Below, in pieces: positions 1 through 4,634 of a stretch of 5,598 nucleotides of DNA. Origin of the DNA: Aeromicrobium sp. (GTDB lineage: Bacteria > Actinomycetota > Actinomycetes > Propionibacteriales > Nocardioidaceae); assembly GCA_023254755.1 (NCBI GenBank), contig JALRKU010000306.1:1-5598 (forward strand). The letters are read 5' to 3'. The position numbers were made by a program, and so were the translations under genes. The notes beneath the pieces were generated by a model. The model ran no database searches. It was not told the origin of the DNA and worked only from the letters and a program-made list of their open reading frames with translations. How positions within the stretch are numbered: the stretch's first letter is position 1; the number at the start of each line of letters is the position of its first letter.

Positions 1-9
1 CGGTGAGGA

Positions 10-858
10 TCAGGCGAGGGCGCGCAAGGTGTCGACGAGCGGGGTGGTGGGGCGGCCGATGAGCTTGGTGAGCTCACCGGGGGTCGCGGCGAGGTCACCC
101 GCGGCGATCCGCACGTCGGTGGCGGCGTTGAAGCCCGCCCAGACGTCGGGCACACCGGCGCCGAGCAGCGCCGACCTCAGGCCCTCCTCGTCGGTCCGCG
201 TCACGGTGACGGGCGACCCGATGACGTCGGCGAGAGCAGCGGCCAGGTCCTCCTGGCTCCAGGCGACGTCGCCCGACAGCTCGTAGACCGGCTGCACGTC
301 GTCGGCGAGCAGCACGGCGGCGGCGGCCTCGGCGTAGTCGCGGCGCGACGCGCTGGCGACGAGGCCGTCGCCGGCGGCGGTCAGGACGGTGCCGGTGTGA
401 CGCGCGGCGTCGATCGCCGGCACGTAGTTCTCGTGGTACCAGCCGTTGCGCAGCAGGCTGTGCGGCAGCCCGGACTGCGCGAGGTACTGCTCGGTCTCGA
501 CGTGCTCCGGGGTGACGAGCAGCTCGGTGGCGGGGCCGCCGAGGACGCTGGTGTAGGCGAGGAAGCCGACGCCTGCGGCCTGGGCCGCGTCGATGACGTT
601 GGCGTGCTGCTGCGCGCGCTGTCCGAACTCGTTGCCCGAGACCAGCAGCACCTTGTCGACGCCGGCGAAGGCGGTCTCCAGGGCGGCGCGGTCGTCGTAG
701 GGGGCGACGCGCACGGTGACGCCGCGGTCGGCGAGCGACTGGGCCTTGGCGGCGTCGCGGACGACCGCGACGACCTGGTCGGCGGGGACCTGCTCGAGCA
801 GGGCGTCGACGACGAGGGAGCCGAGCTGGCCGGTGGCCCCGGTGATGGCGATGGTCAT
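10..858 (-). CDS. qorB: NAD(P)H:quinone oxidoreductase, QorB/QOR2 type (NmrA-like atypical SDR)
   Basis: Cytosolic reductase expected to reduce quinones with NADPH, a detoxification role. The 282-residue product is close to the roughly 286 residues of E. coli QorB (YtfG). It starts with a beta strand and the dinucleotide loop GATGQLG (residues 7-13). An Arg at 34 (AVVRDAAKA) lies where NADPH-preferring members bind the 2'-phosphate. Family stretches follow: GQRAQQH (79-85), AYTSVL (101-106), EHVETEQYL (118-126), LLRNGWYHENY (135-145) and AAGDG..ASASRRDYAEAAA (161-180). I chose the ATG at 858 because AGGAG lies 5 nt upstream and the dinucleotide loop then sits in its normal place; an upstream in-frame ATG at 903 would lie inside the operator. 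The gene diverges from an HxlR regulator, the arrangement known for C. glutamicum qor2-qorR. Family assignment is firm; the quinone substrate is inferred from homology. Confidence 0.93.
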   Translation of the reverse strand: MTIAITGATGQLGSLVVDALLEQVPADQVVAVVRDAAKAQSLADRGVTVRVAPYDDRAALETAFAGVDKVLLVSGNEFGQRAQQHANVIDAAQAAGVGFLAYTSVLGGPATELLVTPEHVETEQYLAQSGLPHSLLRNGWYHENYVPAIDAARHTGTVLTAAGDGLVASASRRDYAEAAAAVLLADDVQPVYELSGDVAWSQEDLAAALADVIGSPVTVTRTDEEGLRSALLGAGVPDVWAGFNAATDVRIAAGDLAATPGELTKLIGRPTTPLVDTLRALA

Positions 859-894
859 GAGAACTCCTGGGGATCGTGGGTGGGTGCGAACTCG

Positions 895-923
895 ACCATA
901 CACTTACTTTTCGTAAGTACCAA
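895..923 (-). promoter_or_regulatory. Predicted promoter of the quinone reductase gene
   Basis: Read on the minus strand there is a -35 TTGGTA (923-918), a 17-bp spacer and a -10 TATGGT (900-895). Transcription would start near 888, giving a leader of about 30 nt that contains the AGGAG site. The -35 matches TTGACA at four of six bases. The spacer is filled by the first operator-like site, so a bound repressor would block polymerase. Confidence 0.6.
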
Positions 924-935
924 CATTTCGTAAGT
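902..935. promoter_or_regulatory. Tandem operator-like sites for the divergent HxlR regulator
   Basis: Two 17-bp units abut exactly. Site 1 (902-918) is a perfect inverted repeat, ACTTAC-N5-GTAAGT. Site 2 (919-935) is ACCAAC-N5-GTAAGT, with the same right arm and a left arm matching at 4 of 6 positions. The shared right half gives a 12-bp direct repeat, TTTCGTAAGTAC, at 909-920 and 926-937. Dyads of this kind in the promoter are typical of HxlR/DUF24 repressors. The sites overlap the reductase -35 and spacer and the region upstream of the regulator's -10, so they could repress both genes. The repeats are seen directly; the binding protein is inferred. Confidence 0.75.
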
Positions 936-948
936 ACTTTCTTGGTGA

Positions 949-954
949 TAGCAT
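949..954 (+). promoter_or_regulatory. Predicted -10 element of the HxlR regulator gene (leaderless)
   Basis: TAGCAT fits the actinobacterial TANNNT -10 and ends 6 nt before the ATG at 961, so transcription would start at or very near the A of the start codon. The only purine-rich stretch upstream (GAAGAG) touches the ATG and is too close to act as a ribosome binding site. A -35 at 17 bp would fall inside operator site 2 and is weak (TTTCGT). Confidence 0.5.
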
Positions 955-960
955 GAAGAG

Positions 961-1335
961 ATGGATCCGTCCGACGCCACCCCCTCCGCCGAGCTGGGGT
1001 TCGACGTGTTCGCCGCGCGGTGCACCTCGCGGGCGACGATGGAGACGATCACGAGCCGCTGGGGCGCGCTGACCCTCGCGGCGCTGGCCGACACCCCGAT
1101 GCGGTTCGGCGAGCTCCGGCGCCGCATCGGCGGCGTCAGCGAGAAGATGTTGTCCCAGACGCTCAAGCAGCTCGAGGCCGGAGGCCTGCTCACGCGCACG
1201 GTCGTCTCCGAGACGCCCCTCGCCGTCGAGTACGCGCTCACCGACGCGGGGCAGCAGGTGGCCGCAGCCATCATGGCGCTGATCGACACCGTGTACCGCG
1301 TCCAGCCCGCCGTCGACGAGGCCCGCAGCGCCTGA
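961..1335 (+). CDS. qorR: HxlR/DUF24-family redox-sensing transcriptional repressor, QorR-like
   Basis: A 124-residue winged-helix DNA-binding protein, normal size for the HxlR family. Visible family features: the N-terminal Cys21 before the first helix, SRWGALTLAAL (32-42), MRFGELRRRI (47-56), the recognition region GGVSEKMLSQTLKQLEAGGLLTR (57-79), and the wing with VEYALTDAG (89-97). Cys21 is the only cysteine. In C. glutamicum QorR the sole cysteine, Cys17, forms an intersubunit disulfide under oxidants and releases DNA; the same mechanism is likely here. The gene diverges from the quinone reductase, with tandem operator sites between them, so autorepression plus repression of the reductase is expected. 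The ATG at 961 fits a leaderless transcript. The family is certain; the QorR role is inferred from context and the lone cysteine. Confidence 0.93.
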   Translation: MDPSDATPSAELGFDVFAARCTSRATMETITSRWGALTLAALADTPMRFGELRRRIGGVSEKMLSQTLKQLEAGGLLTRTVVSETPLAVEYALTDAGQQVAAAIMALIDTVYRVQPAVDEARSA

Positions 1336-1346
1336 CGGGCACGCCC

Positions 1347-1352
1347 TACGCT
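1347..1352 (+). promoter_or_regulatory. Predicted -10 element of the ProC-like gene (leaderless)
   Basis: TACGCT (TANNNT form) ends 7 nt before the ATG at 1360, and no purine-rich ribosome binding site lies between them. This fits a separate leaderless transcript starting at or next to the start codon. It lies in the 24-bp gap after the regulator's stop, so the ProC-like gene need not be co-transcribed with the regulator. Confidence 0.45.
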
Positions 1353-1359
1353 GCACGAC

Positions 1360-2133
1360 ATGGGGGCTGACTACGCCGTCGTCGGTGTCGGAGCACTGGC
1401 CGAGGCGATCGTCGTCGGCTTGTCCGACGGGATCGACGACGCGCCCGCGATCGTGCTGTCACCACGCGGTGCCGAGCGGAGCGCACGCCTCGCCGCGCGA
1501 TTCGCCAACGTCACGGTCGCCGCCGACAACCAGGCCGCCGTGTCGGCGGCGCCCGTCGTGGTCGTCGCGGTCCGACCGGCGCAGGCCGAGGACGTCCTGG
1601 AGTCCCTCACGTTCACCGCCGAGCAGCACGTGGTGTCGGTCGTCGCGGCGGTCTCGCTCGACCGGCTCCGCGCCCTGGTCGCCCCGGCGACCGACGTGAC
1701 CCGCACGATCCCGATGCCCGAGGTCGCCCGGCGCGCCGGCCACACCCCGGTGCTGCCGCGCTCCCCCGAGGCGATCGCGCTGTTGGAGCGACTCGGCACG
1801 GTGGTGCGAGTCGACGACGAGGCGGCGTTCGACGCGATGTCGGTCGCCACCGCCACGGTCGCGGCGCACCTGCACTACGTCAGCACGATCGCGCAGTGGC
1901 TCGCGGCCCAGGGCGGGATCTCGGCGGCGGACGCCGAGCAGTTCGTCGCCGGCGTCTACCAGGGCCTGCAGATCGACGTCACCCACGGCCCGCTCGCGGA
2001 CCTCGCGACGGACCACGCGACGCCGGGCGGCTTCAACGAGGGCTTCGACCGGGCCCTCACCGACAGCGGCGTGTTCGAGGCCGTCACCGGCGCCCTCGAC
2101 GCCGGTCTGCGTCGCATCCACGACGCCGGCTGA
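1360..2133 (+). CDS. ProC-like NAD(P)-binding oxidoreductase, divergent substrate site
   Basis: The 257-residue product has the layout of pyrroline-5-carboxylate reductase (usually about 270 residues). An N-terminal Rossmann fold carries VVGVGALAEAI (7-17) and VVVVAVRPAQ (66-75), the counterpart of the family's AVKPQ. RTIPMPEVARRAG (115-127) aligns with the RxMPNTP strand, and a helical C-terminal dimer domain follows. The substrate motifs are altered: where ProC has SGSGPAY this protein has a stretch around SVATATVAAHLHY (161-173), and the SPGGTT loop reads TPGGFN (221-226). The reaction is therefore probably not proline synthesis; a related imine or other reductase is possible, and I do not assign a substrate. 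No Shine-Dalgarno is seen, and TACGCT just upstream suggests leaderless expression. It converges on a small minus-strand gene with only 3 bp between the stops. Confidence 0.88.
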   Translation: MGADYAVVGVGALAEAIVVGLSDGIDDAPAIVLSPRGAERSARLAARFANVTVAADNQAAVSAAPVVVVAVRPAQAEDVLESLTFTAEQHVVSVVAAVSLDRLRALVAPATDVTRTIPMPEVARRAGHTPVLPRSPEAIALLERLGTVVRVDDEAAFDAMSVATATVAAHLHYVSTIAQWLAAQGGISAADAEQFVAGVYQGLQIDVTHGPLADLATDHATPGGFNEGFDRALTDSGVFEAVTGALDAGLRRIHDAG

Positions 2134-2136
2134 CGA

Positions 2137-2286
2137 TCAGGCGCGGTGACGCCCACCGCTCGGGTCGCGGGTGGCGAGCACCTTGCGCTCGGCCCCGTCG
2201 GTCGCCTCGGCGGCGACCTGAAGGGGCATCTCGAGCGGCGGACCTGACGGCGGCGGGGCGTCGATGGGGACGTCGGGGAGCGACAT
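2137..2286 (-). CDS. Small hypothetical protein, 49 residues
   Basis: I do not recognise this gene. On the minus strand an ATG at 2286 is preceded by a perfect GGAGG (2299-2295) with 8-nt spacing, and the frame runs 49 codons to TGA at 2139-2137. No other ATG or GTG lies in frame upstream before a stop (2364-2362), so the start is fixed. The product has a Pro-rich, probably disordered N-terminal half (MSLPDVPIDAPPP at 1-13) and a charged, basic C-terminal half ending GGRHRA. It has no cysteine, signal peptide or membrane segment. It lies downstream of tRNA-Ser on the same strand, beyond a terminator, and I see no clear -10. The ribosome binding site is the main evidence; the lack of homology I can recognise keeps confidence moderate. 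Confidence 0.55.
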   Translation of the reverse strand: MSLPDVPIDAPPPSGPPLEMPLQVAAEATDGAERKVLATRDPSGGRHRA

Positions 2287-2381
2287 GCGCGTGTCCTCCA
2301 GGAAGCGGGAGCGGGAGTGCGCCTGGCGGCTGCCGACCTCCCCGCGGGTGGCTCCTCGGTCTCATCCGCAGACCTCATGAA

Positions 2382-2422
2382 CGCCTCAGCCTCGCAGCAA
2401 GAAACGCTGCGGGGCTGAGGCG
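2382..2422 (-). terminator. Stem-loop terminator downstream of tRNA-Ser
   Basis: A 17-bp stem pairs 2382-2398 with 2406-2422 (outer arms CGCCTCAGCC / GGCTGAGGCG), with one T-G wobble and a 7-nt loop. It begins 1 nt past the encoded CCA end of the tRNA on the same strand, the usual place for a tRNA terminator. The U-tract after it on the minus strand is only TT, as is common in high-GC actinobacteria. The stem is nearly symmetrical, so it could also act on the plus strand. Confidence 0.8.
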
Positions 2423-2423
2423 C

Positions 2424-2514
2424 TGGCGGTGACGGTGGGATTTGAACCCACGGTGGGGGGATACCCCACACACGCTTTCGAGGCGTGCTCCTTAGGCCGC
2501 TCGGACACGTCACC
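2424..2514 (-). tRNA. tRNA-Ser (anticodon CGA)
   Basis: A class II tRNA reading UCG codons. On the minus strand the acceptor arms GGTGACG (2514-2508) and CGTCACC (2434-2428) pair fully. They are followed by discriminator G (2427) and an encoded CCA (2426-2424). The anticodon loop CTCGAAA, closed by a CACGC/GCGTG stem, gives anticodon CGA. A long variable arm (GTGGGGTATCCCCCCAC) and a T-arm with GGTTCAAATCC complete the fold. Length is 91 nt with CCA and 88 nt without. The G73 discriminator and long variable arm are serine identity features. A terminator hairpin follows and a -10-like TAAAGT precedes it. Confidence 0.97.
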
Positions 2515-2521
2515 GGCGGCG

Positions 2522-2527
2522 ACTTTA
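2522..2527 (-). promoter_or_regulatory. Predicted -10 element of tRNA-Ser
   Basis: On the minus strand TAAAGT (2527-2522) lies 7 nt before the first tRNA base (2514), so a start at the usual distance would fall at about 2515 and leave almost no 5' leader. The -35 region near 2546-2551 (TTCGGT) is a poor match. Confidence 0.45.
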
Positions 2528-2559
2528 CCGGACGGTGCCGCCACGACCGAATCGGGCTG

Positions 2560-2639
2560 GGACGGAGTTCACGCAGTTCGGGTAGTCCCCGCTACCCGAA
2601 CTGCGTGATCCTCGTGGCCAGAGTGCGTGAACTCCGTCC
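2560..2639. repeat. Interrupted palindrome, hairpin or cruciform element
   Basis: The 17 bases at 2569-2585 pair perfectly with 2592-2608 around a 6-nt loop. The flanking 9 bases at 2560-2568 pair with 2631-2639, but the right arm is interrupted by 22 nt (2609-2630) that end with a second copy of TGCGTGA (2602-2608 and 2624-2630). Removing one 22-nt unit would give a perfect 26-bp-arm palindrome. It lies between the FMN reductase stop (2654) and the tRNA promoter. It may terminate the operon, but no U-tract follows on the minus strand. It may instead be a copy of a dispersed intergenic palindrome. The pairing is seen; the function is not known. Confidence 0.75.
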
Positions 2640-2653
2640 GAACAGGACCGAGC

Positions 2654-3256
2654 TCAGAGCTGGGGGTCGGAGATGCTCAGCATGGTCTCGCTGAACAGGT
2701 CGATCCCGTCGTCGCGGGTGCGGCCGGTGCCGGCGCCGCCCAGGAGGCTCAGCAGCTCGCCGACGGCCCGGCCCACGCGCTCGTCGAGCGCCGACGTGCC
2801 CTCGCCGCCCCAGTCGTGGGGCGAGGCGAAGACACCCGTGGGCACGACCATGGCCTGCAGGTACGCGAAGAGCGGTCGCAGCGCGTGGTCGATGACCAGC
2901 GAGTGGCGGGCCGTGCCACCGGTCGCGCCGAGCACGACCGGCTTGCCGATGAGCAGGTCGGCATCGAGCGCGTCGACGAACGACTTGAACAGTCCCGGGT
3001 ACGACGCCTTGTACGTCGGGGTGACGACCACGAGGGCGTCGGCCGCGGCGACCTGGTCGATCACGTGCTGCAGGCGCGGCGACGCGAAGCCGACGATCGT
3101 GGCATCGGTGATGTCGTGCGCGAGGTCGCGCAGCGACACGACCTCGAACGAGGCACCCGGCTCGGCCCGGCGGACGGCCTCGCCGAACCGCTCCGCGAGG
3201 AGCGTGGTCGACGAGGCGTCGCTCAGGCCCGCCGAGATCGCGACGACGCGGGTCAT
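2654..3256 (-). CDS. LLM-partnered NAD(P)H-dependent FMN reductase (CE1759-type)
   Basis: A flavodoxin-like cytosolic reductase that should supply reduced FMN to the monooxygenase encoded just upstream. The 200-residue product begins with a beta strand and the flavin phosphate loop SAGLSDASSTTLLAERF (8-24). It then has VVVTPTYKASYPGLFKSF (76-93), the signature of NADPH-dependent FMN reductases, and GKPVVLGATGG (104-114). This matches the family described as LLM-partnered FMN reductase (CE1759 of Corynebacterium efficiens). The start ATG at 3256 overlaps the monooxygenase stop as ATGA (3256-3253). The nearest SD-like GAGG is 10 nt away, so translation is probably coupled to the upstream gene. 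An open frame continues upstream through the monooxygenase gene, but that part is antisense-like in composition and is not coding. Cofactor preference (NADH or NADPH) cannot be read from the sequence. Confidence 0.92.
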   Translation of the reverse strand: MTRVVAISAGLSDASSTTLLAERFGEAVRRAEPGASFEVVSLRDLAHDITDATIVGFASPRLQHVIDQVAAADALVVVTPTYKASYPGLFKSFVDALDADLLIGKPVVLGATGGTARHSLVIDHALRPLFAYLQAMVVPTGVFASPHDWGGEGTSALDERVGRAVGELLSLLGGAGTGRTRDDGIDLFSETMLSISDPQL

Positions 3257-4368
3257 GCCGTCACGACCTCGGCCTCGGCGTCGGCCGCGGCCTGCTTGGC
3301 CGCGACCCGCGCCGCGTGGGTGGGCGCGTCGGGCACGGTCGCCGGGCGACGCGCGTCGAACTCGGCGCGCAGCGTCGGCAGCACCTCGCCCAGCAGGTCC
3401 AGCTGCTCGAGCACGATCTTGGTGGGCAGGCCCGCGTGGTCGACGAGGAACAGCTGGCGCTGGTAGTCGCCGAAGAAGTCGGCGAACGTCAAGGTCTTCT
3501 CGACGAACTCCTGCGGGCTGCCGACCGTCAGCGGCGTCTGCGCGCTGAAGTCCTCGAGGCTCGGGCCGTGTCCGTAGACCGGCGCGTTGTCGAAGTACGG
3601 GCGGAACTCGCGCACCGCGTCCTGGCTGTTGGGCCGGATGAAGAACTGACCGCCCAGACCGACGACCGCCTGCTCGGGCGAGCCGTGGCCGTAGTGCGCG
3701 TAGCGCTGGCGGTAGAAGTCGATCAGCCGGATGTAGTGCTCCTTGGGCCAGAAGATGTTGTTCGCGAAGTAGCCGTCGCCGTAGTAGGCCGCGAGCTCGG
3801 CGACCTCGGGCGTGCGGATCGAGGCGTGCCAGACCATGGGCGGCACGCCGTCGAGGGGGCGCGGCGTGGCGGTGAACCCGCGCAGCGGCGTGCGGAAGCG
3901 GCCCTCCCAGTCGACGACGTCCTCGTCCCACAGCCGGCGGAGCAGCTGGTAGTTCTCGACCGTGAGCTCGACGGCGCGCGTCGGGTCCTGGCCGAACCAC
4001 GAGTAGACCGGGGCGGAGTTGCCGCGTCCGAGCATGAGGTCGACGCGGCCGTCGGAGAGGTGCTGCAGCACGGCGTAGTCCTCGGCCAGCCGGACCGGGT
4101 CGTTCGTGGTGATCTGCGCGATGGCCGTGGAGAAGACGATGCGCTCGGTCTGCGCGGCCATGTAGGCCATCAGCGTGGTCGGCGAGGTCGTCACGAAGGG
4201 CGGGTTGTGCTGCTGCCCGCTCGCGAAGACGTCGAGGCCGACCTCCTCGGTCTTCTTCGCGATCTCGACGAGCGCCTTGATGCGCGCGTTCTCCGTGGGC
4301 GTCGTCCCGTCGGTCGGGTCCTGGGTGACGTCGCCGACGGTGAAGATGCCGAACTGCATGCTGCTCAT
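3253..4368 (-). CDS. Luciferase-like (LLM class) flavin-dependent monooxygenase, CE1758-type
   Basis: A 371-residue (beta/alpha)8-barrel monooxygenase of the bacterial luciferase superfamily. It should use reduced FMN and oxygen to oxidise an unknown substrate. Visible features: strand MQFGIFTVGDV (4-14), the helix with ARIKALVEIAKKTEEVGLDVFASGQQH (28-54), RIVFSTAIAQITTNDPVRLAEDYAVLQHLSDGR (76-108), LMLGRGN (111-117), ENYQLLRRLW (138-147) and PPMVWHAS (176-183). Residues 345-371 form an Ala-rich charged tail beyond the barrel. The ATG at 4368 is chosen because AAGGAGG ends 5 nt before it; the ATG three codons later is too far from that site. The gene leads a two-gene operon with its FMN reductase (4-bp overlap), which matches the CE1758/CE1759 pair. 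The segment from 4369 to about 4560 carries candidate operators. The family is firm; the substrate is unknown. Confidence 0.94.
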   Translation of the reverse strand: MSSMQFGIFTVGDVTQDPTDGTTPTENARIKALVEIAKKTEEVGLDVFASGQQHNPPFVTTSPTTLMAYMAAQTERIVFSTAIAQITTNDPVRLAEDYAVLQHLSDGRVDLMLGRGNSAPVYSWFGQDPTRAVELTVENYQLLRRLWDEDVVDWEGRFRTPLRGFTATPRPLDGVPPMVWHASIRTPEVAELAAYYGDGYFANNIFWPKEHYIRLIDFYRQRYAHYGHGSPEQAVVGLGGQFFIRPNSQDAVREFRPYFDNAPVYGHGPSLEDFSAQTPLTVGSPQEFVEKTLTFADFFGDYQRQLFLVDHAGLPTKIVLEQLDLLGEVLPTLRAEFDARRPATVPDAPTHAARVAAKQAAADAEAEVVTA

Positions 4369-4395
4369 GGGAGCCTCCTTGCGTCGATGGTCGCA

Positions 4396-4416
4396 TCAAC
4401 TAGTTCAACATTCAAC
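4396..4416. promoter_or_regulatory. AT-rich operator-like patch upstream of the monooxygenase operon
   Basis: Three copies of TCAAC (GTTGA on the coding strand) occur at 4396-4400, 4405-4409 and 4412-4416, with the 8-bp palindrome AACTAGTT at 4398-4405. This lies 28-48 bp before the start codon, where the promoter is expected, in an AT-rich patch within otherwise GC-rich DNA. I cannot place -35 and -10 boxes with confidence. The repeats suggest a regulator site, possibly for a MarR-type protein, but no regulator is encoded next to it. Confidence 0.45.
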
Positions 4417-4442
4417 TTATTCCGCTGCCGTCCGCGCGTGAT

Positions 4443-4468
4443 GATTCCCATGAGGTGATGGGAATCAG
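4443..4468. repeat. 26-bp palindromic element, copy 1
   Basis: GATTCCCAT, a 7-nt centre (GAGGTGA), then TGGGAATCAG. The 10-base arms TGATTCCCAT (4442-4451) and ATGGGAATCA (4458-4467) pair perfectly around a 6-nt loop. It is 22/26 identical to copy 2 at 4527-4552. It sits about 75-100 bp upstream of the monooxygenase start and could be an operator or a small dispersed palindrome. Confidence 0.7.
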
Positions 4469-4526
4469 AGCAGCTCACCATGCTTCTCCCACGCTCACCG
4501 GCTGAATCATCCGCAGGTGAGTGAAA

Positions 4527-4552
4527 GATTCCCATCAGGACCTGGGAATCAG
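4527..4552. repeat. 26-bp palindromic element, copy 2
   Basis: The same GATTCCCAT and TGGGAATCAG ends as copy 1, with centre CAGGACC. The arms GATTCCCA and TGGGAATC pair over 8 bp around an 8-nt loop. It begins exactly 84 bp after copy 1. Between the copies there is a direct repeat GCTCACC (4473-4479, 4493-4499), and an imperfect stem pairs 4492-4499 with 4516-4523. No gene is visible in this spacer. Confidence 0.7.
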
Positions 4553-4584
4553 CGGCGTCCGCGCCTCATGCAGGCAGACGAGAA

Positions 4585-4613
4585 CGCCCCGGCCGACGGG
4601 GGCGGCCGGGGCG
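4585..4613 (-). terminator. GC-rich terminator of the secreted coiled-coil protein gene
   Basis: An 11-bp perfect stem pairs CGCCCCGGCCG (4585-4595) with CGGCCGGGGCG (4603-4613) around a 7-nt loop. It starts 22 nt after the stop codon of the secreted-protein gene on the minus strand and is followed there by the pyrimidine-rich TTCTCGTCT. It separates that gene from the monooxygenase operon. Confidence 0.8.
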
Positions 4614-4634
4614 CTCGCCGTCGCGCTCGCGGCG

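Noticed and set aside
859..903. Longer version of the quinone reductase starting at the ATG at 903
   Set aside because: It would place the start inside the operator and upstream of the predicted transcription start, add 15 residues before the dinucleotide loop, and ignore the good AGGAG before the ATG at 858.
397..933. 178-codon plus-strand frame opposite the quinone reductase
   Set aside because: Gly/Val/Asp-rich shadow with no domain and no ribosome binding site; it also runs through the operator.
2424..2640. tRNA-Ser with neighbouring repeats as an integration (att) site of a mobile element
   Set aside because: No integrase, no partial tRNA copy and no change in base composition on either side within the window.
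3257..4399. Open frame running from 4399 into the FMN reductase, suggesting a 581-residue fusion
   Set aside because: Upstream of 3256 it is an Arg/Ala-rich shadow of the monooxygenase frame; the monooxygenase has its own ribosome binding site and full family motifs. The genes overlap as ATGA and are not fused.
3316..4458. 380-codon plus-strand frame opposite the monooxygenase
   Set aside because: An antisense shadow typical of GC-rich DNA: Arg/Val/Glu-rich low-complexity product, no recognisable motif and no ribosome binding site.
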